DNA of 64,000 nt, from assembly GCF_913062725.1 (NCBI RefSeq), contig NZ_CAJXWY010000008.1:20918-84917 (forward strand), in the 5' to 3' direction. The notes below the pieces were generated by a model. The model had not been told where the DNA came from, made no database searches, and saw nothing but the letters and a program-made list of their open reading frames with translations. The translations under genes and the position numbers were made by a program. This DNA is from an uncultured Thiohalocapsa sp. (GTDB taxonomy: Bacteria; Pseudomonadota; Gammaproteobacteria; Chromatiales; Chromatiaceae). The number at the start of each line of letters is the position of its first letter. Position 1 is the stretch's first letter. This document shows, one piece after another, positions 1-8,956 of this stretch.

Positions 1-126
1 GGCTTGCGGCTGGCTGTCCGGCTTGGCAGCAGCCGGCGGCGCTGGCTCTGCTGCGATGACCGGCATGAGGGCCGCAGTGGCGGCGCAGGTGAGCAAAGTG
101 GCGAGGATGGCGACTCGATGTTGCAT
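1..126 (-). CDS. Secreted protein, N-terminal fragment (cut by window edge)
   Basis: Only the first 42 codons are present; the rest lies left of the window. The protein begins MQHRVAILATLLTCAATAAL, a short basic n-region and a hydrophobic core typical of a Sec signal peptide, with a likely cleavage near Ala-Glu around residues 25-27. An Ala/Pro-rich linker follows. The start is supported by a GGAG element 9 bases upstream. The visible part gives no function. It is transcribed away from the BCCT transporter gene, so the two share a divergent upstream region. Confidence 0.6.
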   Translation of the reverse strand, partial: MQHRVAILATLLTCAATAALMPVIAAEPAPPAAAKPDSQPQA

Positions 127-445
127 GTTTCGTGTCTCCGGGGATTGGGGTTGTGGATTTGGTGGTGGTGATTGTGCCTGAGGGATTGGCTGAGTTCACG
201 GCTCGGATCGTGCGGAGATTCGCACGTCCCAGCGCGCCCGGAATGCCTCGTGAGCGCAAGCCCGGGGTGTTGCGAGGTTGCTCGTGAAGCGATCGTCCAC
301 TTGATGTTCCCTTGTCGTCCTTTGGGCGCTCCCTGGATCGGGGGTCGTACAAAGCCGCCCGTCATGGCATGGTGGAAATTGTGCGATGCGATCTCATGTT
401 TTCTACCCGATACACAACTGGAGTCAACAAACTGCGAGGATAGCC
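127..445. other. Divergent intergenic region
   Basis: This 319-bp stretch separates the partial minus-strand secreted protein from the BCCT transporter. It must hold promoters for both, but I could not pick convincing -35/-10 pairs. An open frame from 172 to 462 has no ribosome binding site and no recognisable protein features, so I do not call it a gene. Confidence 0.5.
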
Positions 446-2257
446 ATGACCCACTACACTGACGAGCGCACAGCTCACGAAAAACGTACACTAGCGAAAA
501 AGCTCAAGGAGGTGGAGCGGGAAGCCCGCCGCAAGGCCGTTCGCGAGCGCAATCGCTTCAAGGGCCTGCAGATTTCCCCCTCCGCCTCCTACGAAGACGA
601 TGCCCCCCGCCGCGAGCCCGGGGACGACAACTGGGCTGGCCTGGGCTTCGACCTGCATCCCCATGTGACGTTCATCTCGAGCTTCGTGCTCATCGTGTTC
701 ATCCTGCTCACGCTGATGTTCAAAGATGAGGCGGGCGCCTTCTTCAACGGGGCCATGTCGTTGATCACCGGAACCCTGGGCTGGTTCCTGATCCTGGTGG
801 CCAACATCTTCATTCTGGCGGCGCTCTACTTCGCACTCAGCAAATTCGGGCACATCCGCATCGGCGGCGCCGACGCCAAGCCGGAGTTCACGCGACCCGG
901 CTGGTACGCCATGCTGCTCAGTGCCGGCATGGGCATCGGGCTCATGTTCTGGAGCGTCGGCGAGCCCATGTTCCACTATCAGAGCCCGTCACCCATGTTC
1001 AACGGCATCGAGGGCGGCTCGCCGGAGGCGGCGCAGGCGGCCATGGGTGTGACCTACTTCCACTGGGGCATCCACCCCTGGGCCATCTATGCCATCGTCG
1101 CCCTGGGCCTGGCCTTCTTCGCCTATAACCGCGGCCTGCCGCTCACCATCCGCTCGGTGTTCTACCCGCTGCTCGGCGACAAGATCTACGGTTTCTGGGG
1201 CAACGTCATCGATATCCTGTCGGTGCTGGCGACACTGGTGGGCCTGGCCACGTCCCTGGGCCTCGGCGTGCAGCAGGTGAACGCCGGGCTGGATCACCTG
1301 TTCGGTATCGGCATCGACACGCAGACACAGGTGATCCTGATCGCCGTCATCACCGGCTTCGCCACGCTCTCGGTGTTCGCCGGTCTGGATGCCGGCGTCA
1401 AGCGCCTCAGCCAGGCCAACATGGTCATGGCCGCGGCGCTGCTGATCTTTTTGCTGCTGGTGGGACCGACGGTCTACATGCTGAGCGGCTTCACCCAGAA
1501 CCTGGGCTTCTACCTCACCATCCTGCCGGAGATGAGCCTCTGGACCGAGACCTTCCGCGACAGCAATTGGCAGGGGAGCTGGACGGTCTTCTACTGGGCC
1601 TGGTGGATTTCCTGGTCGCCCTTCGTCGGCATGTTCATCGCCCGGATCTCCAAGGGGCGCACGGTTCGGGAATTCATCTTCGGCGTGATCGTGATACCGA
1701 CGCTGCTGTCGTTCCTGTGGATGTCCGTCTTCGGCGGCGCCGCGCTGAACCTGCAAGCCACCGGCGTCGACGATATCGCCGCGGCGGTGAACGACGACGT
1801 CGCCAAGGCCATGTTCGCCATGCTGGACAACTTCCCGATCGCCGAAGTGCTCTCCGGCGCCGCCGTCATTCTGGTGACCATCTTCTTCGTCACCTCCTCG
1901 GACTCGGGCTCGCTGGTGGTCGATCATCTCACCTCCGGCGGTAAGCTCGATTCGCCCACCACGCAGCGCGTGTTCTGGGCGGTGATGGAAGGCGTCGTGG
2001 CGGCGGTGCTGCTGATCGGCGGCGGCCTGGCCACGCTGCAAACCGCAGCGGTCAGCACGGGCCTGCCCTTCGCACTGGTGCTGCTGGTGGGGGTCTATGC
2101 CCTCTATGTCGGCCTGAACCAGGAGCTTTATGTCGAGACGGCGGTGAAGAAGGCGGTCACCCGGGCCGAGGATGACCACAAGCTGCAGGAGGCCGTGGAA
2201 TCGGTGGTCCAAGGCGGCGGCGCCGATGCCGCCGCCGAGCCCGCGCGCTCCGGCTGA
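446..2257 (+). CDS. BCCT-family betaine/choline/carnitine-type transporter
   Basis: A 603-aa secondary transporter of the BCCT family, which imports quaternary-ammonium osmolytes such as glycine betaine, usually with sodium. About 12 membrane segments follow a charged cytoplasmic N-terminus of roughly 65 residues. Family hallmarks are the GMGIG glycine stretch at residues 161-165 and the Trp-rich block WTVFYWAWWISWSPF at 379-393, which forms part of the substrate site. The GMGIG form, rather than the Arg-containing CaiT form, suggests Na+ coupling. I chose ATG 446, with GAGGA 5 bases upstream, over an in-frame ATG 60 bases earlier that lacks one. The C-terminal tail is short and polar. The exact substrate cannot be told from sequence. 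Confidence 0.93.
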   Translation: MTHYTDERTAHEKRTLAKKLKEVEREARRKAVRERNRFKGLQISPSASYEDDAPRREPGDDNWAGLGFDLHPHVTFISSFVLIVFILLTLMFKDEAGAFFNGAMSLITGTLGWFLILVANIFILAALYFALSKFGHIRIGGADAKPEFTRPGWYAMLLSAGMGIGLMFWSVGEPMFHYQSPSPMFNGIEGGSPEAAQAAMGVTYFHWGIHPWAIYAIVALGLAFFAYNRGLPLTIRSVFYPLLGDKIYGFWGNVIDILSVLATLVGLATSLGLGVQQVNAGLDHLFGIGIDTQTQVILIAVITGFATLSVFAGLDAGVKRLSQANMVMAAALLIFLLLVGPTVYMLSGFTQNLGFYLTILPEMSLWTETFRDSNWQGSWTVFYWAWWISWSPFVGMFIARISKGRTVREFIFGVIVIPTLLSFLWMSVFGGAALNLQATGVDDIAAAVNDDVAKAMFAMLDNFPIAEVLSGAAVILVTIFFVTSSDSGSLVVDHLTSGGKLDSPTTQRVFWAVMEGVVAAVLLIGGGLATLQTAAVSTGLPFALVLLVGVYALYVGLNQELYVETAVKKAVTRAEDDHKLQEAVESVVQGGGADAAAEPARSG

Positions 2258-2273
2258 TCGCCGCACCGCACCA

Positions 2274-2308
2274 GCCCGCGCCTGCGCACCCGCAACGGGC
2301 GCGCGGGC
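2274..2308. terminator. Inverted repeat between convergent genes, possible bidirectional terminator
   Basis: GCCCGCGC at 2274-2281 is the exact reverse complement of GCGCGGGC at 2301-2308. The repeat lies between the convergent ends of the BCCT gene and hslR. The loop is long (19 bases) and there is no T run, so factor-independent termination is uncertain. Confidence 0.3.
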
Positions 2309-2331
2309 ATGACCGTCACGCAGGCCTGGGC

Positions 2332-2754
2332 TCAACTGCGCTGGCGCCCGGTGAAATCACCGATGCGCCGACGGTCGCGCTTCGTGGGCCGGCCGCGCTC
2401 CGGCGCCGGTGCGCGGCCCGCCTCGCGCCGCTCGCGGACCTGTGCCTGGCGCCTGCTGCGGCTGTCCTCATCCTCGCTGTAGAGCAGCGCGGCTTCGGTG
2501 GCGGGCCGGCGTTGTTTGGCGAGGCCCCGCACCTCGATCCGCCACTCGTACTCGCCTTTGTGGATGGTGAGCCGGGTGCCGGGGCGGATATTGCGGCCCG
2601 GCTTCACACGCTGGCCGTCCACCTGGACCTTGCCGCCGTTGATGGCCTCCACCGCCAGCGGGCGGGTCTTGAAGAACCGCGCCGCCCACAGCCATTTGTC
2701 CAGCCGCTGGGTGCCCGCGGTCTCATCGGCGCCTGGTTGTGCCGCGCTGGTCAT
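2332..2754 (-). CDS. hslR: Heat-shock protein 15 (S4-domain RNA-binding protein)
   Basis: A 140-aa protein with an N-terminal S4 domain (RLDKWLWAARFFKTR near residues 17-31, then the VDGQRVKPGRNI turn), as in HslR/Hsp15. That family binds free 50S subunits carrying nascent chain and helps recycle stalled ribosomes. The C-terminal third is strongly basic and Arg-rich, also typical. I prefer ATG 2754. A TTG at 2766 would overlap the grxC stop by four bases and add four residues; neither start has a strong ribosome site. The gene directly follows grxC on the same strand and is probably cotranscribed with it. Confidence 0.88.
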   Translation of the reverse strand: MTSAAQPGADETAGTQRLDKWLWAARFFKTRPLAVEAINGGKVQVDGQRVKPGRNIRPGTRLTIHKGEYEWRIEVRGLAKQRRPATEAALLYSEDEDSRSRRQAQVRERREAGRAPAPERGRPTKRDRRRIGDFTGRQRS

Positions 2755-2762
2755 CGCGCTGC

Positions 2763-3101
2763 TCAAGCCAGGCCCAGGAGCGGGTCCAGCTGACCGGCGC
2801 GATCCAGCGCCGCCATGTCGTCGTAGCCGCCCACATGGACGTCGCCGATGAAAATCTGCGGCACCGTCGTGCGGTTGGCGCGCAGGGTCATTTCCTGAAA
2901 GCGCTCACGGTCATCGTCGACGGCGATCTCCTCCCAGGCCACCCCCTTGCGCTCCAGCAGCCGGCGGGCGCGCACGCAATAGGGGCAGAAAGCGGTGGCG
3001 TACATGCGAACCTGGACGGTGCCGTCGGTGAGCGCCGGTGTCTCGGAGCTGTGCGCCTGCGCGCTGTCCGGCGGGGTCTGCTGCGTGCTGCTCGGGTCCA
3101 T
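2763..3101 (-). CDS. grxC: Glutaredoxin 3
   Basis: A 112-aa glutaredoxin, a glutathione-dependent thiol-disulfide oxidoreductase of the cytosol. The redox motif CPYC lies near residues 40-43 in the context ATAFCPYCVRARRLL. The cis-proline TVPQIFIG segment and the VGGYDDM glutathione-binding region follow, the usual GrxC order. A hydrophilic N-terminal extension of about 28 residues (Ser/Thr/Gln/Pro-rich) precedes the fold and is longer than in E. coli. ATG 3101 is chosen because AGGAG stands six bases upstream; earlier in-frame starts lack one. hslR follows immediately. Confidence 0.9.
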   Translation of the reverse strand: MDPSSTQQTPPDSAQAHSSETPALTDGTVQVRMYATAFCPYCVRARRLLERKGVAWEEIAVDDDRERFQEMTLRANRTTVPQIFIGDVHVGGYDDMAALDRAGQLDPLLGLA

Positions 3102-3330
3102 CTGGCTCCTCTTGCTGTGGTTGCGCAACGGCCGGCGCGCGGCGGCGGCTGATACCCGCGAAGGACATGCCCGCGGCTTGAAAACCCGCCCTCTCGGCCG
3201 AACAAGCCAAAAGACTGACACAAGGGCCCCGAGTACGCCAGACTGCGCGGCGCGACATCCCCGGTCAGCGCCGGACGCCCGTTGGCGGGCGTCTGCGCCG
3301 AGTAACGACAACCGCCGAGATCACCGCCCC

Positions 3331-5997
3331 ATGTACCGAACGACGCCCCCGGTCATCCACCTCAAAGACTACCGTCCGCCCGAGTTCCTCATCGATCGGG
3401 CAACGCTGCATTTCGACCTGGGGCTGGCGGAGACCGCCGTACATGCGGTGCTGGAGATCCGCCGTAACCCGGCGGCCAAGCGCGGCGACGGCGACCTGCA
3501 ACTCGACGGTGAGCACCTGGAGCTGCTGGAGGTGGCGCTGGATGACCGTCCCCTGCCGGCGGCGGAATACGCCGTCAGCGAGAACACGCTCGTGGTGCAC
3601 CGGGTGCCGGATCGCTTTCGCCTGCGCACGCGGGTGCTGATCCGCCCCGAGGACAACACGGCGCTCGAAGGACTCTATGTCTCCGGCGACATGCTCTGCA
3701 CCCAGTGCGAGGCGGAGGGCTTTCGGCGCATTACCTATTTCATCGACCGCCCGGATGTGATGGCCCGCTTTTCGGTGGCCCTGGCGGCGGATGCCGAGCG
3801 CTTCCCGGTGCTGCTGTCCAACGGCAATCCCGCCGGCGAGGAAGCCCTGGACGACGGCCGCAAGCTGGCCCGCTGGGATGATCCCTTCCCGAAGCCGAGC
3901 TATCTGTTCGCAGTGGTGGCGGGTGATCTCGCCGCCGTGTCGGACAGCTTCACCACCCGCTCCGGCCGTGAGGTGCCCCTCAACATCTACGTCGAGCCCG
4001 AGAACACCGACAAGTGCGATCACGCCATGCGCTCGCTCAAGGCCGCCATGCGCTGGGACGAGGAGCGCTACGGACGCGAATACGATCTGGACGTGTTCAA
4101 TATCGTCGCCGTCAGTCATTTCAACATGGGCGCGATGGAGAACAAGGGTCTCAATGTCTTCAACGCCAAGTACATCCTGGCGCGGCCGGACACGGCCACG
4201 GACACGGACTTCGCCGGCATCGAGGGTGTCGTCGCCCACGAGTACTTTCACAACTGGACCGGCAATCGCATCACCTGCCGCGACTGGTTCCAGCTGAGCC
4301 TGAAGGAGGGCTTCACCGTCTACCGCGACCAGGAATTCAGTGCGGACCAGGGCTCCCGCGGCGTCAAGCGCATCGAGGACGTGCGCATGCTGCGCGCACG
4401 CCAGTTCCCGGAGGATGCAGGTCCCATGGCGCACCCGGTGCGCCCAGACACCTACATCGAGATCAACAATTTCTACACCGCCACGGTCTATGAGAAGGGG
4501 GCCGAAGTGGTGCGGATGCAGGCCAACCTGCTGGGCCCGGAGCGCTTCCGCCGGGGCACCGATCGCTACTTCGAGCGCTTCGACGGTCAGGCCGTCACCA
4601 CCGAGGATTTCGTGCGCTGCATGGAAGAGGCCGGCGACACCGATCTGAGCCAGTTCCGCCGCTGGTATTCCCAGGCCGGCACACCGGTGCTGGAATGCGC
4701 CGACAGCTTCGATGCGCGCACCGGCACCTATACCCTGGAGATTCGCCAGCACACGCCGAGCACCCCCGGCCAGGCCACCAAGCTGCCATTGCAGATTCCC
4801 TTCGCCCTCGGCCTGCTGGACGCCGCCGGCGAGGATCTGCCCGTCCAGTTGGACGGCGAGGCCGGGGCTCCGGCACCCGGTACCCGCATGCTGGCGCTGC
4901 GCGAGCCGGTGGAGCGATTCGCCTTCGTGGGCTTCGACGCCGAGCCGGTGCCCTCGCTGCTGCGGGGCTTCTCGGCGCCGGTGATCGTGCACTACCCCTA
5001 CACCGATGCCCAGCTCACCTTTCTTATGGCCCACGACAGCGACGGCTTCAACCGCTGGGACGCCGCCCAGAGCCTGAGTGTGCGCCTGCTGCTGGAGCTC
5101 ATCGCCGATCCCGACAAGCCGGTGCCGGCGGACTATCTCGGCGCCGTGCGCCGGGCGTTGTCGCAGGACGGCGCCGACGCCGATCAGGCCCTGTTGGCGG
5201 AGGTGCTGACCCTGCCGTCGGAGAGTTACCTCGGCGATCAGATGACCGTGGTCGATGTGGTCGGCATCCATCGCGCCCGCGAGCAACTGGCCACCACCAT
5301 CGGCGAGCAACTGCGCGATGCGCTGCTGGCGGTGCTCGAGCGCAACCAGGAGCCGGACGAATACGAACTGTCGCCGGCCGCCGTGGGCCGCCGGGCGCTG
5401 CGCAACTGTGCGCTGGCCTATCTCATGCGCGCACCGACGCCGGAGATCGTCGCCCGCTGCCAGGCGCAGTTCGCCGCCGGGCACAACATGACTGACGTGA
5501 TCGCTGCCCTGCGCTGCCTGGTGGATGCCCATCCAGCGCACGTCGGCGATGCCGGCGAGCAAGCGCTGGCCACCTTCTACGCACGCTGGTCGGAGGACCC
5601 GCTGGTGCTGGACAAGTGGTTCGGGCTACAGGCTCAAAGCAGCCGCCCGGATACGCTGAAGCGGGTGGAGGCGCTGCTGGCGCATCCCAAGTTCTCGCTC
5701 ACCAACCCGAACCGGGTGCGTGCCCTCATTGGTGTCTTCACCGTCGGTAACCCACTGCGGTTCCACGCCGTCGACGGCACCGGCTACCGCTTTCTCACCG
5801 ACCGTATCCTGGAACTGGACCCCCTCAACCCGCAGGTCGCTTCACGCCTGCTCTACCCGATGACGCGCTGGCGGCGCTACGACGAGATCCGCCAGGCACT
5901 GATGCGCGCCCAATTGGAGCGCATCCTGGAGGTGGAAGGCGTCTCCAACGATGTCTACGAGGTGGTGTCCAAGAGCCTGGGGCAGGCACCGGCGTAA
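3331..5997 (+). CDS. pepN: Aminopeptidase N (M1 zinc metallopeptidase)
   Basis: An 888-aa M1 family aminopeptidase that removes N-terminal residues from peptides in the cytosol. The substrate-anchoring GAMEN motif is at residues 267-271. The zinc site HEYFH begins at residue 303, with the third zinc ligand Glu in LKEGFTVYRD about 19 residues after the second His. Length and the C-terminal helical domain match the bacterial PepN type (E. coli is 870 aa). ATG 3331 (MYRTTPPVIHLKDYRPPEF) fits the family start; the open frame extends upstream, but that part is antisense to grxC. The gene converges on the IclR regulator. Confidence 0.95.
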   Translation: MYRTTPPVIHLKDYRPPEFLIDRATLHFDLGLAETAVHAVLEIRRNPAAKRGDGDLQLDGEHLELLEVALDDRPLPAAEYAVSENTLVVHRVPDRFRLRTRVLIRPEDNTALEGLYVSGDMLCTQCEAEGFRRITYFIDRPDVMARFSVALAADAERFPVLLSNGNPAGEEALDDGRKLARWDDPFPKPSYLFAVVAGDLAAVSDSFTTRSGREVPLNIYVEPENTDKCDHAMRSLKAAMRWDEERYGREYDLDVFNIVAVSHFNMGAMENKGLNVFNAKYILARPDTATDTDFAGIEGVVAHEYFHNWTGNRITCRDWFQLSLKEGFTVYRDQEFSADQGSRGVKRIEDVRMLRARQFPEDAGPMAHPVRPDTYIEINNFYTATVYEKGAEVVRMQANLLGPERFRRGTDRYFERFDGQAVTTEDFVRCMEEAGDTDLSQFRRWYSQAGTPVLECADSFDARTGTYTLEIRQHTPSTPGQATKLPLQIPFALGLLDAAGEDLPVQLDGEAGAPAPGTRMLALREPVERFAFVGFDAEPVPSLLRGFSAPVIVHYPYTDAQLTFLMAHDSDGFNRWDAAQSLSVRLLLELIADPDKPVPADYLGAVRRALSQDGADADQALLAEVLTLPSESYLGDQMTVVDVVGIHRAREQLATTIGEQLRDALLAVLERNQEPDEYELSPAAVGRRALRNCALAYLMRAPTPEIVARCQAQFAAGHNMTDVIAALRCLVDAHPAHVGDAGEQALATFYARWSEDPLVLDKWFGLQAQSSRPDTLKRVEALLAHPKFSLTNPNRVRALIGVFTVGNPLRFHAVDGTGYRFLTDRILELDPLNPQVASRLLYPMTRWRRYDEIRQALMRAQLERILEVEGVSNDVYEVVSKSLGQAPA

Positions 5998-6057
5998 CCC
6001 GGCCCGATCATACCGAAGCCACGGCGAAGCACCCACCAACCAAGGCGCGCAGAAACG

Positions 6058-6087
6058 GCGTCAAGGTCAACGATCACGTCTTGACGC
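6058..6087. repeat. Perfect inverted repeat between pepN and the IclR gene
   Basis: GCGTCAAG at 6058-6065 and CTTGACGC at 6080-6087 are exact reverse complements separated by 14 bases, inside the 154-bp gap between two convergent genes. No T run follows on either strand. It could be a protein-binding palindrome or a weak terminator stem. Confidence 0.4.
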
Positions 6088-6151
6088 AAAACGGAACCCC
6101 GGAAGCTGCTCGGGGATCGAGTCCATCTGCACGCGTTTCGGGGTGAAGCCG

Positions 6152-6937
6152 TCAGCACGGTGGCGGATCCTTCGGCCGTGCCCCGAGCTGCTCGGAGAGC
6201 GCTCGCTTCGCCGCCAGCAGCGGCTCGATCCAGGTCAGCTGCCGCCGTTCGATGGGGGCGGATACCGAGAGACCGCCGGCGACTCGGCCGGTGGCATCGT
6301 GTAACAGCACGCCGATGCAGCCGACGTCCATCTCCGCCTCCTGGTTGTCCAGGGCATAGCCGGCCGCCAGCGCCTGAGCGCACTCGCCGATGAGCCGCTC
6401 AACCGTGGTAATGCTGTTGCGGGTATAGGCTGGCAGATTGGTGCGCTCGGCGTAGGCGCGGATGGCCGCCTCGCCGCCGGCGGCGAGCATCAGCTTGCCC
6501 ACGGCCGTGACGTGCAGCGGCGCGCGGGAGCCGATGAGCTGCTGCACGTGGATGCTGCGGTTGGGCGTCGCCTTCTCGATGTAGACGACCTGGTCGCCCT
6601 CGCGGATGGTGAGGTTGATGGTTTCGCCGAGCTGGTCCCGCAGGGCCTCCATCACCGGCTGCGCCAGTGCGCGCATGTCCACATCGCCGTGCAGGCGCAC
6701 GCCAAGCTGGAGCAGTCGCAGCCCAAGGCGATGGTGACCGGCGGCGTCGCGCTCCACAAAGCCGTTGTCCGCCAACGAGGCCAGGATGCGGTGGGCCGTT
6801 GACGGGTGCAGCCCGGTCTCGGCCGCCAGCACCTTGAGGCTCACCGGCGCCGAATAGCGCGCGATGGCGCCGAGCAGCGCCGCCGCCCGGTCGATGACCT
6901 GGATGCGGTTACCCGAGCGGTCGGCGCCGCTGCCCAT
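6152..6937 (-). CDS. IclR-family transcriptional regulator
   Basis: A 261-aa DNA-binding regulator. An N-terminal winged helix-turn-helix (residues about 10-75; VSLKVLAAETGLHPSTAHRIL is the recognition region) is followed by an IclR effector-binding domain with the typical GSRAPLHVTAVGK segment and the late conserved Cys (VGCIGVLLHD). Members usually control catabolic genes and bind small organic acids. Here the gene starts 27 bp after the murF-type ligase on the same strand, and no catabolic operon lies beside it, so its target is unknown. It may be cotranscribed with the ligase or read from its own promoter inside that gene. Confidence 0.88.
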   Translation of the reverse strand: MGSGADRSGNRIQVIDRAAALLGAIARYSAPVSLKVLAAETGLHPSTAHRILASLADNGFVERDAAGHHRLGLRLLQLGVRLHGDVDMRALAQPVMEALRDQLGETINLTIREGDQVVYIEKATPNRSIHVQQLIGSRAPLHVTAVGKLMLAAGGEAAIRAYAERTNLPAYTRNSITTVERLIGECAQALAAGYALDNQEAEMDVGCIGVLLHDATGRVAGGLSVSAPIERRQLTWIEPLLAAKRALSEQLGARPKDPPPC

Positions 6938-6964
6938 GTGCTGACCCGCGTCGCGGCGCTTGGC

Positions 6965-8323
6965 TCAGGCGCCGTCTCCGGTACCGAAACGCGCGTCGAG
7001 GACCGGCAGGAGACGCTCCACCGCCATGCCACGTGAACCTTTGATAAGGATCGTACTGTCCGCGGCGAGCTCGGCGATGATCGCCGACGCCATGGCGTCG
7101 GACCACGCCGGGTACGCGGTCACTGCGCGGGTGTCCAGCGCCAGCTGCGCGGCGGCGGCGGCGAAATGGGGGCCGATGAGCACGCAGCGCTCGGCGGTGT
7201 CCGCCGCCAGCGCGGCGATGTCGCGGTGGGCGGAGGCGGTGACGGCTCCCAGCTCGAGCATGTCTCCGAGCACCGCCACCCGCGGCGCCGGGTATTGGCT
7301 CAGGACGGCGAGCGCCGCGCGCATGGACGTGGGGTTGGCGTTGTAGGCGTCGTTGATGACCGTCGGTCGGTTGGGATGATCGTGGTGCAGCAGCTCGCCG
7401 CGCATGGGGGCATGGCCGGCGGCGGGCCAGGCGGCGGCGATGGCGTCATCGCCGAGACCGAAGCAGCGTGCCACCGCACTGGCGGCGGCGGCGTTGAGCT
7501 GGTTATGCTCACCGGGCAGCGGCAGACCGGTGGTGACGGGGTCCAGATCAAAGCGTGTGACGCGGAAGGCGGGCGCCGGTGGCAGCATCAAGGGTACCGG
7601 CAGCCGCGCCTCGGCGGGGAGCACGGCACTGCCGCCGGCGGCGATGTGCCCGAGCACGGCGGACTCCTCCCGCGCGACGCCGCGCAGGTCGTGAAAGAAC
7701 GCCAAATGCTCTTCGCCGATGCTCGTGATGACGGCGATGTCCGGCCGCACGACGGCCGCGAGGGCCGCGATTTCCCCGGGATGATTGGTGCCGATCTCGG
7801 CCACCAGGAAGTCGTCCGCCGCCGCGGCGCCGAGCAGCGTCAGCGGCACGCCCAGGTGATTGTTGAAGCTCTTCGGGCTCTGGCTGCCCGTGAGCCCCGC
7901 ATGGCTGAGCACATGGTGGATCAGATGGCGCGTGGTGGTCTTGCCGTTGCTGCCGCAGACGCCGACGACGCGGCAGCCGGCGGCGCCGAGGACATCCCGC
8001 CAACGCGCCGCCAGTGCCTGGAGCGCCGCCACCGTGGAGTCCACACGCAGCAGCGCCAGCCCGCCATCGCCCTGGCCCGGCGGCACAATGTCCCGCTCGA
8101 CGATGGCGAGCCGCGCGCCCGACGCCTGCGCTTGTGCCAGGTAGTCATGGCCGTCGAAGCGCTCGCCGGCGATGGCGACGAAGGCCTCGCCGGCGCTCAG
8201 CGTGCGGCCGTCGATGCCGATACCGGCGAGGGCCGCGGCCGCATCCCGCGGCGCCACCAGCCAGCGGCCGCCGGTGACATCGGCGAAGGCTGCGGGGGTC
8301 CAGAAGGCGTTGGGGTGGGGCAT
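6965..8323 (-). CDS. murF: UDP-N-acetylmuramoyl-tripeptide--D-Ala-D-Ala ligase (MurF type)
   Basis: A 452-aa Mur ligase that would join D-Ala-D-Ala to the UDP-MurNAc-tripeptide in the cytosol using ATP. The N-terminal UMAG-recognition domain is followed by the P-loop GSNGKTTT, the SFNNHLGVPLTLL segment and the C-terminal ligase domain (VINDAYNANPTSM, VAVLGDMLELG) characteristic of MurF. I chose ATG 8323 (MPHPNAFW) because it matches the family N-terminus; there is no clear ribosome site. The gene stands alone rather than in a murE-murF-mraY-murD cluster, so it could be a second or acquired MurF. The SPKSFNN and TSIGEEHL motifs look unlike the enterobacterial enzyme. Confidence 0.85.
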   Translation of the reverse strand: MPHPNAFWTPAAFADVTGGRWLVAPRDAAAALAGIGIDGRTLSAGEAFVAIAGERFDGHDYLAQAQASGARLAIVERDIVPPGQGDGGLALLRVDSTVAALQALAARWRDVLGAAGCRVVGVCGSNGKTTTRHLIHHVLSHAGLTGSQSPKSFNNHLGVPLTLLGAAAADDFLVAEIGTNHPGEIAALAAVVRPDIAVITSIGEEHLAFFHDLRGVAREESAVLGHIAAGGSAVLPAEARLPVPLMLPPAPAFRVTRFDLDPVTTGLPLPGEHNQLNAAAASAVARCFGLGDDAIAAAWPAAGHAPMRGELLHHDHPNRPTVINDAYNANPTSMRAALAVLSQYPAPRVAVLGDMLELGAVTASAHRDIAALAADTAERCVLIGPHFAAAAAQLALDTRAVTAYPAWSDAMASAIIAELAADSTILIKGSRGMAVERLLPVLDARFGTGDGA

Positions 8324-8496
8324 GGGGACGTTCGGTGCGACGGGGTTTTGGCCCACGGATTTTGGCACCCGGATGCGGGCGCTCAGATCGGGCTGGCCCC
8401 GTAACCCAGACACCATGGAATGGCGCGCACAGATTTGCGGCGGCGAAGCATCGATTGCGACTCGTCGACGTGCGCGTGAGTGGCGCAAGACGCGGT

Positions 8497-8521
8497 GGGC
8501 GGCGGCGAGGGACCGCCGCCC
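8497..8521 (-). terminator. GC-rich hairpin downstream of the SCP2-like gene
   Basis: GGGCGGCGG at 8497-8505 and CCGCCGCCC at 8513-8521 form a perfect 9-bp stem with a 7-base loop, about 22 bases after the stop of the minus-strand SCP2-like gene. There is no long U tract on the minus strand, so it is a weak or factor-assisted terminator candidate. Confidence 0.4.
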
Positions 8522-8542
8522 GGGCAGACCCCAGGCTTCGGC

Positions 8543-8956
8543 TTACTGCAGCTCGTCGGCGCCGATATCCTTCATCAGGTTGAAGCTTTTCACGAAGGGG
8601 CTGGCCATGCGCGGATCCTTGATCATGGCGGCATAGTCGCCGTGCTTGAACTTGAGCTTGCCGGTGGCGTAGGCGGTGCCCATGCCCATCATGCCAATGC
8701 CCTTCTTGACCCACTTCAGCCAGTCGTCCATGTCGGCGCGCATATCCCAGTCCGGGGTCTCACCGTTCCAATCGCCGGCGCGGGTGCAGATGCCCTTTTC
8801 GACGACGAAGACACCCCGCGGGTTCTCCTCGTTCTTGAAGCCGCAGCTGATCACGGAGTCGAAGCCGATTTCGGCGAGCTTGCCGCTGACTTCCGGATCG
8901 TTGTTCCAGGCGTCCTTGAGCGCGTTCATCCACTCGGCGGAAAAAAGCTTGGCCAT
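8543..8956 (-). CDS. SCP2 sterol-binding-like domain protein
   Basis: A 137-aa soluble protein resembling the SCP2 (sterol carrier protein 2) lipid-binding fold. The pattern seen is an amphipathic start (FSAEWMNALKDAWNNDPEV), a central beta sheet, a DMDDWLKWVKKG turn, and the end motif GKLKFKHGDYAAMIKDPR followed by PFVKSFNLM. Bacterial homologues are presumed to bind fatty-acyl or other hydrophobic ligands; the true role is not known. There is no signal peptide, so it is cytosolic. ATG 8956 has AGGAGG 10 bases upstream. The gene is monocistronic, with a hairpin just after the stop. Confidence 0.75.
   Translation of the reverse strand: MAKLFSAEWMNALKDAWNNDPEVSGKLAEIGFDSVISCGFKNEENPRGVFVVEKGICTRAGDWNGETPDWDMRADMDDWLKWVKKGIGMMGMGTAYATGKLKFKHGDYAAMIKDPRMASPFVKSFNLMKDIGADELQ

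Noticed and set aside
172..462. A 96-codon frame upstream of the BCCT gene
   Set aside because: No ribosome site, and it overlaps the real BCCT start; composition is not protein-like.
989..2335. A 448-codon minus-strand frame
   Set aside because: It is antisense to the BCCT transporter and has no protein features.
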